A stretch of DNA of 64,000 nucleotides from Aureimonas altamirensis (GTDB lineage Bacteria > Pseudomonadota > Alphaproteobacteria > Rhizobiales > Rhizobiaceae). The DNA lies in the NCBI RefSeq assembly GCF_023702225.1, contig NZ_JAMQCO010000008.1:221653-285652 (forward strand). Direction: 5' to 3'. Under the pieces are notes generated by a model. The model worked only from the letters and a program-made list of their open reading frames with translations, ran no database searches and had not been told where the DNA came from. This document shows positions 1 through 14,071 of the stretch, piece by piece; the first letter of the stretch is position 1; the number at the start of each line of letters is the position of its first letter. The position numbers were made by a program, and so were the translations under genes.

Positions 1-266
1 GCCAGCACCGCGCCCTCCTGTACCGTATCGCCGGTCTCGACCGGCCGCGAGGTTATGCGGCCGAGGACACGAAAGCCCAGATCGGTGCGGACGCGCGGTT
101 CTATCGTTCCCGTCAGCAGGAAGCGCGGCGTATCGACGGCCGCCACCTGCATGGCGCGAACGGGGCGGACGGGCTCGGCAACGGCCTGCTCCTCCGCCCG
201 GTCGCAGCCGGCCAGCGCCGCAAGGGCCAGCGCCAGGGCCGGCAAGGAGAGGATCGCGCGCCTCAC
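1..266 (-). CDS. RND efflux periplasmic adaptor, N-terminal part only
   Basis: Membrane-fusion (adaptor) subunit of an RND efflux system, linking an inner-membrane pump to an outer-membrane channel. Only the first ~88 codons are inside the window. Translation begins at a GTG (264-266) that overlaps the stop codon of the upstream gene as GTGA, so the two genes are translationally coupled. The N-terminus is a signal peptide ending in a lipobox-like AALAGC, so it is probably a lipoprotein. After it comes the usual adaptor start (LTGTIEPRVRTDLGFRV, then GRITSRPVETGDTVQEG), the beginning of the barrel-sandwich/lipoyl fold. It resembles its neighbour in layout, and a pump gene would be expected beyond the window edge. 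Substrate unknown. Confidence 0.82.
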   Translation of the reverse strand, partial: MRRAILSLPALALALAALAGCDRAEEQAVAEPVRPVRAMQVAAVDTPRFLLTGTIEPRVRTDLGFRVLGRITSRPVETGDTVQEGAVL

Positions 267-1342
267 GACCCTGCCTCCTCGATGACGGATACCTTTTCGT
301 CGGGCCGAAGGAACTTGGTTCCGTCCACAACGACGGCCTCTCCCGGCTCCACGCCTCCGGCCAGTATGATGCGGCCCGTTTCATAGGCTTCTATCCGGAC
401 CGGGCGCAGTTGCGTCGTGCCCCTGTCTGTATCGACGATCCATACCGCCGGCCGCCCCGCGTCGGACGCAAGCGCGCTCCATGGCACGATGACCCCGCGC
501 GTTCCCGGCAGAAGGGCCTGGCCGACGACGGCGGAGCCGAGGTTCATCCGGTCGGGTACGTTGTCGATGCCCACCTTGACGCGGACCGTTCCCGTGGTCG
601 CGTCCACCGCCGGAGATATCTCCCGGATGGTTCCCGTCGTGGAAACGGAGGGGTCCGTCGCCAGCGAAAGGGCGACATGATCGGTCTCCGGCCGCACGAA
701 GAGGATGCGTTCATACACATGGAAGACGGCGTCCCTGGGCCCGTCCTCGGCCACGGAGAATGCCGTTTCGGCCGCCTGCACCACCTGTCCCACCTCGATG
801 TCGCGCGCCGTCACGATGCCGGGCGCCGTCGCCCGCAATTGCGTATAGGACAGCGTGTCGGCGCTGGTGGCCTGCTGCGCCTGCGCTGCGTCAAGCGAAG
901 CCTGGGCGGTACGGACGGCCTCTTGGGCCTGCTCGAACACGCCGCGTGTCGTCAGGCCCTGACGGTACAGCGCATCCTGCCGTGCAAACTCGGAATTCGC
1001 CTGGTCCAGCTGTGCCTGTGCCGCTTCCACGCCGGCCTCCGTGGCCGCCAGGTCCGCCTGCTGCTCGCGCGGGTCCAGGCGGGCCAGCACGTCGCCCTCG
1101 GCGACGCGGTCGCCCACATCGACGCTGCGCTCCACCACCCGGCCGCCGACGCGGAAGGCGAGCGCCGTCTGGTTGCGAGCCTGCACCTCGCCGGTGATGG
1201 AGGCCGTTGGCTTGTAATCGGACAGTTGCGCCCGCTGCACGACAACCGGGACGATAGGCGTCTCGGGCTCGGATTCGGGCGGGCGGCAGGCCGCGACGAG
1301 GGCGAGCAATGGCGCGAAGACAAGAAGTGGGCCACGGGCCAT
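263..1342 (-). CDS. RND efflux periplasmic adaptor lipoprotein
   Basis: Adaptor (HlyD/MexA-type) subunit of an RND efflux pump, 359 residues, a normal length. The N-terminus is a lipoprotein signal with lipobox LVAAC, so Cys19 is probably lipidated and the protein anchored to the inner membrane facing the periplasm. Residues ~45-75 (VQARNQTALAFRVGGRV) and ~170-185 (LRATAPGIVTARD) form the two lipoyl half-motifs, separated by an Ala/Gln-rich coiled-coil hairpin (~90-160). The C-terminal half is the beta-barrel and membrane-proximal region. The ATG is preceded by AGGAC. The stop overlaps the GTG of a second adaptor gene. Two adaptors in series usually serve one heterotrimeric pump. Substrate cannot be told from sequence. 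Confidence 0.9.
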   Translation of the reverse strand: MARGPLLVFAPLLALVAACRPPESEPETPIVPVVVQRAQLSDYKPTASITGEVQARNQTALAFRVGGRVVERSVDVGDRVAEGDVLARLDPREQQADLAATEAGVEAAQAQLDQANSEFARQDALYRQGLTTRGVFEQAQEAVRTAQASLDAAQAQQATSADTLSYTQLRATAPGIVTARDIEVGQVVQAAETAFSVAEDGPRDAVFHVYERILFVRPETDHVALSLATDPSVSTTGTIREISPAVDATTGTVRVKVGIDNVPDRMNLGSAVVGQALLPGTRGVIVPWSALASDAGRPAVWIVDTDRGTTQLRPVRIEAYETGRIILAGGVEPGEAVVVDGTKFLRPDEKVSVIEEAGS

Positions 1343-1350
1343 GCAATGTC

Positions 1351-1384
1351 CTGAAGCGGTTTACCGGATGTCAGTCCGCTTCAG
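1351..1384. promoter_or_regulatory. Inverted repeat upstream of the efflux adaptor operon
   Basis: CTGAAGCGG (1351-1359) and CCGCTTCAG (1376-1384) are perfect 9-bp arms separated by 16 bp, lying 9 bp upstream of the adaptor ATG. The position fits an operator for a local repressor of the TetR kind, which often controls such pumps, but no regulator gene is adjacent in the window. It could also act as a terminator hairpin for the amaAB transcript, which ends at 1425 and reads in this direction, although no T-run follows. Confidence 0.4.
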
Positions 1385-1424
1385 TTATTGATGGTTCCGC
1401 AGGCCCGGTCAACGTGCCCTTTTG

Positions 1425-2975
<1,551 letters not shown>

Positions 2976-2995
2976 GGTAATTCTCCTGGTGCGGA

Positions 2996-4276
2996 TCAGA
3001 TCCGGGATGTCAGATGGGCGACCTGCGCCCCGTATTCATAGAAGCCTTCGCGCATCGTCCGGAAGCGCTGCGGCTTGGCATCGCTCAGCGGCAAAGGCAG
3101 GTCCTCTTCGCGCAGGCGCCCCGTCAGGTGCTGCGCCAGCACCCGGCCGAACACCGTTCCCGGCGCGATTCCGCGGCCATTGAAGCCGCTGAACGAGAAG
3201 ACCCCTTCGTCGAGCCGGTGGAGGCGCGGCAAAGCGTCGTCGGTCATGCCGATCATGCCGAACCATTCGGCTTCGAACTCGACCGGGCCAAGCTGCGGGA
3301 AAAGCCGCTTCAGGGTCGCCGCGGCCCAGCGCCGATGGATCGCAGTGCCTGCCCCGCGCAATGCGCCGACGCTGCCGACGACCAGCCGGTTGTCATGGTC
3401 GAAGCGGAAGGAGGTCAGGATTTCCTTCGTATCCCAGCATCCTTGCCGGCCCGGCAGGATGGACCGGGCGAGATTGCCGGACAAGGGGCGGGTGGCGATG
3501 TTGAAATAGGGCAGGTGGACCAGCTCGGAGCGCAATTGCGGCCAGGGCGCCTGCGTATAGGCGTTCGTCGCCGCGATCACCCTTGCCGCCGTGACGGCGC
3601 CCTGCGGCGTCTGGAGCCGCCAGGCGGCGCCGGTGCGACGCGCGGTGCGCACCGGGCTCCTGCAGAACAGCCGGGCGCCGGCATCGACCGCGGCGCGGGC
3701 GAGGCCGCGCGCATAGGCGAGCGGCTGGATGGTGCCGGCCCGCCGGTCCAGCAGTGCGGAACTGTAGACCTTGCTGCCGATGGCCTCGGCCGCCGCGTCG
3801 GCGTCAAGATAGTCCACCGGCGCGCCCAGCGCCTGCCACTCTGCGGCGCGGCCGGCCAGCTCCTCGGCCCCTGCCGCGCCGACTCCGCAGTGCAGCGTGC
3901 CGGTGCGGACGGCTTCGCAGGCGATGCCATGGCGCTCGATCAACTCGAAGACGGCGCCAGGCCCACCGCCCAGAAGGTCGAGCAGCCGCTTGCCGTGCAC
4001 CGGGCCGAGGACGTCGGGCAAGGCGCGCGGGCGAACCCACATGCCCGCATTGACCAGACCGACATTGCGGCCGGATCCGCCGAAGCCGGCTTCCTCCGCC
4101 TCCAGGACGATCACCTCGACGCCCTGTTCGGCCAGGTGCAGGGCAGCAGACAGCCCCGTATATCCGGCACCGACGATGGCGACGTCGGCCGCCATTTCGC
4201 CATCCAGAACCGCCGCGGATGGCGCCGGCGGAGCCGTCCGCTCCCAAAGGCCGTGCGTCCTGTCGTCCTGTCGCAT
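2996..4276 (-). CDS. amaA: FAD-dependent L-pipecolate oxidase-like enzyme
   Basis: DAO-family flavoenzyme, 426 residues, cytoplasmic. The FAD-binding Rossmann motif is VAIVGAGYTGLSAALHLAE (residues ~33-51), followed by an acidic residue ending beta-2 (VIVLEAEE). The C-terminal FAD-contact region is FSFSGFNGRGIAPGT (~372-386). It is placed as the oxidase turning L-pipecolate into piperidine-6-carboxylate because the next gene in the operon is an ALDH7 dehydrogenase that uses the product. Related DAO proteins act on other secondary amines or on gamma-glutamylputrescine (PuuB), which remain alternatives. It is the first gene of a two-gene operon. The 218-bp upstream space should hold the promoter, and no clear operator was seen there. 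Confidence 0.8.
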   Translation of the reverse strand: MRQDDRTHGLWERTAPPAPSAAVLDGEMAADVAIVGAGYTGLSAALHLAEQGVEVIVLEAEEAGFGGSGRNVGLVNAGMWVRPRALPDVLGPVHGKRLLDLLGGGPGAVFELIERHGIACEAVRTGTLHCGVGAAGAEELAGRAAEWQALGAPVDYLDADAAAEAIGSKVYSSALLDRRAGTIQPLAYARGLARAAVDAGARLFCRSPVRTARRTGAAWRLQTPQGAVTAARVIAATNAYTQAPWPQLRSELVHLPYFNIATRPLSGNLARSILPGRQGCWDTKEILTSFRFDHDNRLVVGSVGALRGAGTAIHRRWAAATLKRLFPQLGPVEFEAEWFGMIGMTDDALPRLHRLDEGVFSFSGFNGRGIAPGTVFGRVLAQHLTGRLREEDLPLPLSDAKPQRFRTMREGFYEYGAQVAHLTSRI

Positions 4277-4494
4277 GATGGGAAACCTGCCCGTGAATCG
4301 GGCGGCATCATAAGACGACCGGCGGGAAGGATGCCAAGCGAAGATTGCTCCGGAGGACAGTCCCGCACGGAATGTCCGGGGGCCGTTGCGCTAAGCCGGA
4401 TTGCGGACGCCGACCGCCGATGGGGTGAATTGCCCTACGCCCATTCCGGACTGTCTACTGGCGCCAAGGCGAAACGGCAGGAGAATGCGGACGC

Positions 4495-5382
4495 ATGAGG
4501 GCAGGATCGATCTTTAGAGCAGGCGGCTGTGCGCTGGCGCTGGCGGTGGCGATGACGTTTTCGACGGTGCGTGCCGAGGCTGCGGAACGCGCGTTCTCCA
4601 CGCGGGTGGTGGAATCCGGCCATAGCCTGACCGACCCGATTCCGCCCATGCTGTCGCGCATGGTCGTCGCCGCCGGCGGCAAGCCGAGCATCGCCCGCTC
4701 GACCATTCCCGGCAGCCCCATGGATTGGCGGCGCAACAACCCGACCGACCCCCTGCCCAACGCCTGGACCGACATCCAGGATTACGAGTTGCTGGTTCTG
4801 ACCGAGCGCGTCTCGCTGTCAACGACCGTCCAGTGGCATGATTCGGAAAACGAGGCGCTGCGCTGGGTCGAGAACGCCTGGGAAAAGGGCGATGGCGGCA
4901 AGGGCGCGGAAACGATGCTGTACGCCAGCTGGATCCACATCACCAGCGGGCCGAACTTCGATAATTTCAACAAGGATCCGGAAGGCCACGTGCCGTTTCG
5001 CCTGCGTCTGCCGATGGAATGGGAGCGTTGGGAGAAGATCGCGTCGCATGTGAACGCGAACCGGCCCGAGGGCTCCCCCCCGGTCCGCATGATACCGGGC
5101 CCGCTGCTGTTCGCCGCACTCTACGACGCCGTCGAGGCGAAGCAGGCGCCCGACCTCGACAGGATGGAGATGCTGTTTACCGACGCCATCCACATCAACG
5201 ATATCGGAGCCTATTTCATCAGCCTTGCGCACTACGCGATGATCTACGGTCGCGACCCGCGCGGACTGCCGGCGGATGTCGGGCAGGACCAGCCCCCGAC
5301 GCCCGCCCTGGCGGCTTTCATGCAGGAGCTGGTGTGGAATGTCCTGAACGATTACGAGGGCTCGGGCCTCGCCCCTGCCTGA
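4495..5382 (+). CDS. Exported SGNH/GDSL-hydrolase-like protein of unknown substrate
   Basis: A 295-residue protein with an N-terminal signal sequence (hydrophobic stretch ~8-24, likely cleavage near AEAAE), so periplasmic or secreted. Block I of the SGNH fold is recognisable as VVESGHSLTD, with Ser44 as the candidate nucleophile, though GHSL replaces the usual GDSL. Block V is visible as TDAIHINDIG, with Asp230 and His233 as candidate catalytic residues. The Gly and Asn blocks between them are not obvious. SGNH proteins cleave esters or thioesters, including acetyl groups on polysaccharides. It stands alone between two operons, starting at an ATG with an AGGAG ~12 bases upstream. No specific function can be assigned. 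Confidence 0.65.
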   Translation: MRAGSIFRAGGCALALAVAMTFSTVRAEAAERAFSTRVVESGHSLTDPIPPMLSRMVVAAGGKPSIARSTIPGSPMDWRRNNPTDPLPNAWTDIQDYELLVLTERVSLSTTVQWHDSENEALRWVENAWEKGDGGKGAETMLYASWIHITSGPNFDNFNKDPEGHVPFRLRLPMEWERWEKIASHVNANRPEGSPPVRMIPGPLLFAALYDAVEAKQAPDLDRMEMLFTDAIHINDIGAYFISLAHYAMIYGRDPRGLPADVGQDQPPTPALAAFMQELVWNVLNDYEGSGLAPA

Positions 5383-5475
5383 GCGTTCGGTCCGCATATT
5401 CGCCGCACTCGGCTTCCCCTCACCGGACGAGGCCCTAGCTGACCATCGCACGATCGCTTTGCGAAAGGGCGTGCG

Positions 5476-8786
<3,311 letters not shown>

Positions 8787-8808
8787 TTCCACCGTCCGTT
8801 CCGTGCGG

Positions 8809-10155
8809 TCATTCGGCCGGTAAGGCGACGGTCTCCGTTTCGGTCCTGGCCTCGCCGCGCTCGTGGCCACCCAGGACCGCATGCAGGCGGTCGGTGTCCA
8901 GTTCGCCTTCCCAGCGCGCCACCACGAGTGTCGCGACGGCGTTGCCGACAAGGTTCGTCAGGGCGCGGCACTCGGACATGAAGCGGTCGATGCCCAGAAT
9001 GAGCGCCATGCCGGCAACCGGCACGGCCGGCACGACCGACAGCGTGGCGGCCAGGGTGATGAAGCCGGCGCCGGTGATGCCCGCCGCGCCCTTCGACGAC
9101 AGCATGGCCACCAGAAGCAGCAGGACCTGGTCGGTGAGCGACAGCTCTATATTGGTGGCCTGGGCAATGAAGAGCGCCGCCAACGTCATGTAGATGTTGG
9201 TTCCGTCGAGGTTGAAGGAATAGCCGGTCGGAACGACCAGGCCCACCACGCTGCGCTTTGCGCCGGCCTTTTCCATCTTGTCCATCAGCGTCGGCAGGGC
9301 AGCCTCCGACGACGAGGTGCCGAGCACCAGCAGCAGTTCCTCCTTGATGTAGCGGATGAGCGCGAAGATGGAGAAGCCGTTGTAGCGGCAGACCGCCCCG
9401 AGGATGACGACGACGAACAGGATCGAGGTCAGGTAGAAGGTGCCGACCAGCATGGCCAGGTTGGCGACCGAACTGATCCCGTACTTGCCGATGGTGAAGG
9501 CCATGGCGCCGAATGCGCCGATGGGGGCGGCCTTCATCAGGATGCCGACCAGCTTGAACATGGGGATGGATACGGCCTGGAAGAAATCCAGCACCGGCTT
9601 GCCCTTTTCGCCGACCATGCCGAGCGCGATGCCGAACAGAACCGAGAAGAACAGCACCTGCAGGATGTCGCCTTCCGCGAAGGCCGACACGATGGTGGTG
9701 GGGATGATGTTGGACAAGAAGCCGATCAGGCTCTGCTCATGCGCCTTGGTGGCGTAGTTGGCGACGGCGCTGGGATCCAGCGAGGCCGGATCGATGTTCA
9801 GCCCTGCGCCGGGCTTTACCACATTGGCCACGATCAGGCCGACGATGAGCGCCAACGTCGAGAATGTCAGAAAGTAGGCCATGGCCTTGCCGGCGACCCG
9901 CCCGACCTTCTTCAGGTCGCTCATGCCGGCGATGCCGGTCACGATGGTCAGGAAGATCACCGGTGCGATAATCATCTTGACCAGCTTGATGAAGGCATCG
10001 CCCAGGGGCTTCAGGCTTTCGCCGAGCTGGGGGTAGTAATGCCCGAGCGCGATGCCGAGGGCTATGGCGACAAGCACCTGCACATAGAGCTGCGCATAGA
10101 TCGGCTTGCGCTTGCGCGGGCCTGCGTCGGTTTCGACAGCCATGGGTACGGCCAT
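8809..10155 (-). CDS. dctA: C4-dicarboxylate:cation symporter
   Basis: Inner-membrane importer of succinate, fumarate, malate and aspartate (DAACS family), 448 residues. Diagnostic segments are the serine-rich re-entrant loop [13 protein letters not shown], the NxDGT-type site [20 protein letters not shown], and [19 protein letters not shown]. The ATG at 10155 is preceded by GGGAGGG. An upstream in-frame extension is not used by the family and lies in the promoter region. A sigma-54 promoter at 10248-10262 and two DctD-type palindromes lie upstream, and the divergent dctB-dctD genes encode the expected sensor and activator. It converges with asdA, with 22 bp between. Confidence 0.96.
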   Translation of the reverse strand: MAVPMAVETDAGPRKRKPIYAQLYVQVLVAIALGIALGHYYPQLGESLKPLGDAFIKLVKMIIAPVIFLTIVTGIAGMSDLKKVGRVAGKAMAYFLTFSTLALIVGLIVANVVKPGAGLNIDPASLDPSAVANYATKAHEQSLIGFLSNIIPTTIVSAFAEGDILQVLFFSVLFGIALGMVGEKGKPVLDFFQAVSIPMFKLVGILMKAAPIGAFGAMAFTIGKYGISSVANLAMLVGTFYLTSILFVVVILGAVCRYNGFSIFALIRYIKEELLLVLGTSSSEAALPTLMDKMEKAGAKRSVVGLVVPTGYSFNLDGTNIYMTLAALFIAQATNIELSLTDQVLLLLVAMLSSKGAAGITGAGFITLAATLSVVPAVPVAGMALILGIDRFMSECRALTNLVGNAVATLVVARWEGELDTDRLHAVLGGHERGEARTETETVALPAE

Positions 10156-10247
10156 GATATTCCCTCCCGTAACGGTGGACGAGGCGCCGGGGCGCCCCAA
10201 GTTCTCCCGGCCCGGAGCGCTTCGCGCGGACCTTGTCCCACTTCTTC

Positions 10248-10262
10248 GCAAGCCGCGTGCCA
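10248..10262 (-). promoter_or_regulatory. Sigma-54 (-24/-12) promoter of dctA
   Basis: Read on the minus strand the sequence is TGGCAC-GCGGC-TTGC: the -24 GG and -12 GC doublets have the exact RpoN spacing and match the consensus TGGCACG-N4-TTGC closely. It lies 93 bp upstream of the dctA ATG. Transcription should begin near 10236, leaving a leader of about 80 bases. The activator is DctD, encoded divergently, with sites 75-125 bp upstream. Confidence 0.88.
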
Positions 10263-10336
10263 TTCGCCATGCGCAAGCCTCCCATGCCGGAATTGCAGGG
10301 GTAGCGGCATGGGGAGCCCGCCGTCGCAATCGGCGT

Positions 10337-10354
10337 TGTGCGAAATTTCGCTCG
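10337..10354. promoter_or_regulatory. DctD binding site, promoter-proximal
   Basis: TGTGCGAAATTTCGCTCG contains a perfect 12-bp palindrome (GCGAAATTTCGC, 10340-10351) and closely resembles the tandem DctD sites of rhizobial dctA promoters. Its centre is about 83 bp upstream of the -24 element and 32 bp from the second site, roughly three helical turns, so both dimers would sit on the same DNA face. Confidence 0.8.
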
Positions 10355-10367
10355 CTTGTCACAGCTC

Positions 10368-10387
10368 ATGTGCGGTAAACCGCACAT
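10368..10387. promoter_or_regulatory. DctD binding site, promoter-distal, abutting dctB start
   Basis: ATGTGCGGTAAACCGCACAT has perfect 9-bp arms (ATGTGCGGT / ACCGCACAT) around a central AA. It is the stronger of the two DctD-like sites. It ends one base before the first possible ATG of dctB (10388), so DctD bound here could also repress its own operon, or the real dctB start is the ATG at 10400. Confidence 0.82.
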
Positions 10388-12202
10388 ATGAAGTGGGTTA
10401 TGAAACCGGGTGCGATCTGGCTGGCGTTGACGTGCCTGGCGGCGCTCGCCTGTATCGGCGCAGCCGGGCCGCTGGCGCGGCAGCACCGCCTGTCCGACCT
10501 TTCAGAGGAGGCCGCACGTGCCGCGCCTCTGGCGCGCGCCGTGCTGGCCAGCGAGATCGGCAGACAGCGCAGCGTGCCGCTGATCCTGTCGCGCGACAGC
10601 GATATCTCGGAAGTGCTGGCCGTTCCGGATGCCGACGCGCTCGGGCGGACTAACGAACGCCTGGCGCAACTGGCCGAAGAGACGGGCGCCAGCGTCATCT
10701 ACCTGATCGACGATGCGGGCGATACGGTCGCCGCCAGCAATCATGCCCAGGCGGACAGCTTCGTCGGCAACAACTATGCCTTCCGGGATTATTTCCAGCG
10801 TGCCCTGAGCCAGGGTGCCGGAGAGCAATATGGCCTCGGCACCGTCAGCCGCCGGCCCGGCCTCTACCTTTCTCGGCGCGTGGACGGCGCGGACGGACGC
10901 GCCCTGGGCGTGGTCGTGGTCAAGGTCGAACTGGATAGCGTCGAGCAGGCCTGGGCAGCCAGCGGCCGACCCACCTTCGTGGACGATGGGCGGGGCATCG
11001 TGCTCGCCACCAGCGTTCCGGACTGGCGGTTCAGGGCGCTTCGCCCACTGACGCCGGAGGAAGCCGAGGCCATCAGGCACAGCATCCAGTTCTCCGATGC
11101 GGGCCTGCAGCCCCTCGACATGACGGGCATGGCCGGAACGGCGGATGACGGCCTCGTCACCGTCGACGCGGGCGGCGGCATGGAGGCGCATGTGGAGGCC
11201 ACCCTGCCGCTGCAGGGCAGCCCGGCCGGGTGGCGCATCCATGTTCTGGTTCCGGCCGCGGCGGCACTCGCACAGTCGCAGCTGTACTGGCGCGGCATAA
11301 CGGCGCTGGCGCTGGCCCTGGCATTCGGAACGCTGCTTTTCCTGCACCGCAGGCGCCGCTGGGCGGCCGAGCGGCGCGCCGACATGGCGCGCACCGCCGC
11401 CGTGCTCGAGCGGCGCGTGACCGAGCGCACGGCGGAATTGTCCGCCGCCAACCTCCGGCTGGAGACGGAGATCGCCGAGCGCGAGGCCGTGGAGGCGCGC
11501 GTGTTGCGCCTGCGCGACGACCTTGCGCAAGCCAACCGTCTGGCGTCGCTGGGGCAGATCACGGCGGGCGTGGCGCATGAGATCAACCAGCCGCTCGCCG
11601 CCATCCGCACCTTTGCCGAAAATTCCGGAACGCTTCTCGACCGGGGTGACACCGCCCGCACCCGCGCAAACCTTTACACCATCACCGGCCTTGCCGACCG
11701 GATCGGGGACATCACCGGGACGTTGCGCAATTTCGCACGGCGACAGACGGGCGTGCGCCAGGTGATGGATGTCGCCGAGCCGATCGACGGCGCCGTCATG
11801 ATGTTGCGCAGCCGGATGAACCGGCAGGGCGTCCGTCTGGAACGGCAGACGCCTTCCGTGCCGGCGCTGGTGGACGGCAACAAGACCCGGCTGGAGCAGG
11901 TCTTCGTCAACCTTCTCCGCAACGCCTTGGACGCGATGGACGAAGACGGCACGATCGCGATCCGGACGAGCGTTTCCGAGGACAGCGTCCGCGTCGCGAT
12001 CGAGGATACGGGCCCGGGACTGTCCCCGGACATGGTGGAGCGCCTGTTCACGCCGTTCTCGACCACACGCCAGAACGGCCTCGGCCTCGGCCTCGTCATT
12101 ACTGCCGACATCCTTCGCGATCTCGGTGGCGGCATAAGTGCCGGCAACGCGTCATCGGGCGGCGCCTGCATGACGATCACGCTTCCAAGGGCTGCAGAAT
12201 GA
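10388..12202 (+). CDS. dctB: C4-dicarboxylate sensor histidine kinase
   Basis: Membrane-bound sensor that phosphorylates DctD when C4-dicarboxylates are present, 604 residues. TM1 lies at ~10-28 and TM2 at ~300-318, enclosing a ~270-residue periplasmic double-Cache (PDC) sensor, recognisable from [13 protein letters not shown] and YLSRRVDG. A coiled-coil linker with [12 protein letters not shown] follows. The HisKA domain carries His397 in [10 protein letters not shown], and the ATPase domain shows [17 protein letters not shown] and GLGLGL. The first ATG has no ribosome site and touches a DctD operator; the ATG at 10400 (after GAAGTGGG) may be the true start. It overlaps dctD by 4 bp. Confidence 0.94.
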   Translation: MKWVMKPGAIWLALTCLAALACIGAAGPLARQHRLSDLSEEAARAAPLARAVLASEIGRQRSVPLILSRDSDISEVLAVPDADALGRTNERLAQLAEETGASVIYLIDDAGDTVAASNHAQADSFVGNNYAFRDYFQRALSQGAGEQYGLGTVSRRPGLYLSRRVDGADGRALGVVVVKVELDSVEQAWAASGRPTFVDDGRGIVLATSVPDWRFRALRPLTPEEAEAIRHSIQFSDAGLQPLDMTGMAGTADDGLVTVDAGGGMEAHVEATLPLQGSPAGWRIHVLVPAAAALAQSQLYWRGITALALALAFGTLLFLHRRRRWAAERRADMARTAAVLERRVTERTAELSAANLRLETEIAEREAVEARVLRLRDDLAQANRLASLGQITAGVAHEINQPLAAIRTFAENSGTLLDRGDTARTRANLYTITGLADRIGDITGTLRNFARRQTGVRQVMDVAEPIDGAVMMLRSRMNRQGVRLERQTPSVPALVDGNKTRLEQVFVNLLRNALDAMDEDGTIAIRTSVSEDSVRVAIEDTGPGLSPDMVERLFTPFSTTRQNGLGLGLVITADILRDLGGGISAGNASSGGACMTITLPRAAE

Positions 12203-13569
12203 CCCCATCCAACAGCCGCGTCCTGTTCGTGGACGATGACGACGCGATGCGCGCCGCCAATGCCCAGACGCTGGAGCTTGCCGGTTTCGAGCCTGTTCTG
12301 GCCGCGTCTGCCATGCAGGCGATGGCGCACCTGGAAAGCGGTTTCGACGGCGTCGTCGTTTCCGACATCCGCATGCCGGGAATGGACGGGCTGCAGCTCT
12401 TCGAGGCCATCCACGCAATCGACCCGGACCTGCCCGTCATCCTCATAACCGGTCACGGGGATGTCGACATGGCCGTGTCGGCGCTCAGGCGAGGCGTCTA
12501 CGACTTCATCCCCAAACCTTTCCCGCGCGACAGGCTCCTTGCCAGTATCGCGCGGGCCGCCGAGAAGCGCATTCTCGTGACGGAGAACCGGCGCCTGCGC
12601 ACAATGGCAGCCGAAGTGCACGAAGACCTGCCCCTCATCGGGCAGACGCCGCAGATGCGCAGCCTGCGTCGCACTCTGCGTCAGCTTGCCGAGACCGAGG
12701 TCGACGTTCTCATCGAGGGGGAAACAGGCTCCGGGAAGGACGTGGTCGCCAACCTCATCCATCGATGGAGCGCCCGCGCGCCGAAGCCCTTCGTGGCCCT
12801 GAACTGCGGTGCCCTGCCGGAGACGGTGATCGAAAGCGAACTGTTCGGCCATGAGGCGGGCGCCTTCACCGGCGCCCAGAAAAGGCGCGTCGGGCGTATC
12901 GAGCATTCCGCGGGTGGTACCCTCTTTCTCGACGAGATCGAATCCATGCCGCCGTCCCTCCAGGTGAAGTTGCTGAGGGTACTGGAAACACGCCGCATCG
13001 ACCCTCTCGGCACGAACGAGAGCAGGCCCGTCAACATACGGGTCGTCGCGGCTTCCAAGGTCGATCTCGGCAATCCCGCCGAGCGTGGGGATTTTCGCGA
13101 GGATCTCTATTATCGACTGAATGTCGTTACCTTGCGCATACCCCCGTTGCGTGAGCGCATGGACGACGTACCCCTGTTGTTCGCGCATTTTCTCCAATCT
13201 GCCGCCCGCCGTTTCGGCCGCGAGACGCCGGCCCTGACAAGGGCCGTTCACGACCGGCTGCGCGCCCATCGCTGGCCGGGCAACGTCCGGGAGCTTTCGC
13301 ACTTCGCCGAACGCACCGTCCTGGGGCTGGGCGACCTGGACGCCGTTGCGTCCGGCACCGGCCCGCCTGCCTCCGGCAGCGCCCTGCCCCTTCCGGACAG
13401 GGTCGCCGCATTCGAGGCCGAGGCGATCCGAAAGGCATTGCGCGACAACGGCGGAGACGCACGTGCGACCATCGAGGCGCTCGGCATCCCGCGCAAGACC
13501 TTTTACGACAAGCTGCAGCGCCATGGTATCGCACGCCGCGACTTCGGCTCGGCGGCGGACGAGGACTGA
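12199..13569 (+). CDS. dctD: C4-dicarboxylate transport response regulator, sigma-54 activator
   Basis: NtrC-class activator of 456 residues that drives sigma-54 transcription of dctA after phosphorylation by DctB. The receiver domain (1-120) has the acidic pocket VDDDD and acceptor Asp56 in [11 protein letters not shown]. The AAA+ domain (~140-375) carries Walker A GETGSGKD, the sigma-54-contact loop GAFTGA, Walker [11 protein letters not shown] and the arginine region [11 protein letters not shown] Fis-type helix-turn-helix ends the protein (residues ~420-448, [18 protein letters not shown]). Its start overlaps the dctB stop as ATGA. Predicted sites are the two palindromes in the dctA-dctB gap. 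Confidence 0.95.
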   Translation: MTPSNSRVLFVDDDDAMRAANAQTLELAGFEPVLAASAMQAMAHLESGFDGVVVSDIRMPGMDGLQLFEAIHAIDPDLPVILITGHGDVDMAVSALRRGVYDFIPKPFPRDRLLASIARAAEKRILVTENRRLRTMAAEVHEDLPLIGQTPQMRSLRRTLRQLAETEVDVLIEGETGSGKDVVANLIHRWSARAPKPFVALNCGALPETVIESELFGHEAGAFTGAQKRRVGRIEHSAGGTLFLDEIESMPPSLQVKLLRVLETRRIDPLGTNESRPVNIRVVAASKVDLGNPAERGDFREDLYYRLNVVTLRIPPLRERMDDVPLLFAHFLQSAARRFGRETPALTRAVHDRLRAHRWPGNVRELSHFAERTVLGLGDLDAVASGTGPPASGSALPLPDRVAAFEAEAIRKALRDNGGDARATIEALGIPRKTFYDKLQRHGIARRDFGSAADED

Positions 13570-13712
13570 TCGACCGTTCAGCAAGGGTCAGCACGCGCCG
13601 CCGCACTCCTTTTGATGTACACTGAGTCCTGTGACACGCAATCGTGATGATCATAATGTTATAGGTATATCAATGGGTTGTGTTATTTATTTATATTTTT
13701 GACGATATTTTA

Positions 13713-13725
13713 CAACCTAAGGTTG
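13713..13725. promoter_or_regulatory. 13-bp palindrome in AT-rich intergenic DNA
   Basis: CAACCT-A-AGGTTG is a perfect palindrome within a markedly AT-rich stretch (about 13630-13790) between dctD and a small unknown gene. The position, 107 bp before that gene's ATG, suits an operator. No known regulator is matched with confidence. Confidence 0.4.
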
Positions 13726-13831
13726 CTATTTTTTGGTCGTTAAATCGATAAATGATATGCAACTCTTAGCGCTTACAGACATTTTCATCAGGAATGGCGG
13801 TTGCCGCCAGCCGAACAGGAAAGGATTTGTC

Positions 13832-14029
13832 ATGACGGAACTCGAAGACGCCAACATCGACCTATTGACCGAAATGCTGCTTCGATCCCGCGAGCTTGCA
13901 GTGGACGAGAACCTCGATCAGCTTCTGCCGGCGCTCGATGCCGCGCTCTTCATTGCAGGGCGGGCAATTGCGGATCGAATGGACGACAACGCATGGGCGT
14001 ATATGGATTCCGGCGCTCCCCTGAACTGA
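13832..14029 (+). CDS. Small unknown acidic protein, 65 residues
   Basis: The gene is not recognised. The ATG at 13832 has a good ribosome site (AGGAAAGG, 7 bases upstream), so it is preferred over a start 99 bases earlier that would encode an odd, basic extension from AT-rich DNA. The product (beginning MTELEDANIDLL) is acidic and predicted largely helical, with Leu-rich segments and no signal peptide or membrane segment. It is cytoplasmic and probably forms a helical hairpin, like small regulatory or adaptor proteins. It stands alone, preceded by AT-rich DNA with a palindrome and followed 88 bp later by the sugar ABC operon. Confidence 0.55.
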   Translation: MTELEDANIDLLTEMLLRSRELAVDENLDQLLPALDAALFIAGRAIADRMDDNAWAYMDSGAPLN

Positions 14030-14071
14030 CCGCAACCCCCGCTTGCCATAAGTCATACTTTATGTACTCTT

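Noticed and set aside
4355..4377. GGACA...TGTCC inverted repeat upstream of amaA
   Set aside because: Arms of only five bases with a 13-base spacer are expected by chance in GC-rich DNA.
8863..10653. A 596-codon open frame on the plus strand
   Set aside because: Antisense to dctA and crossing its promoter and the dctB start; His/Asp/Arg-rich shadow.
11674..13584. A 636-codon open frame on the minus strand
   Set aside because: Antisense to dctB/dctD, whose motifs are unmistakable; composition is shadow-like.
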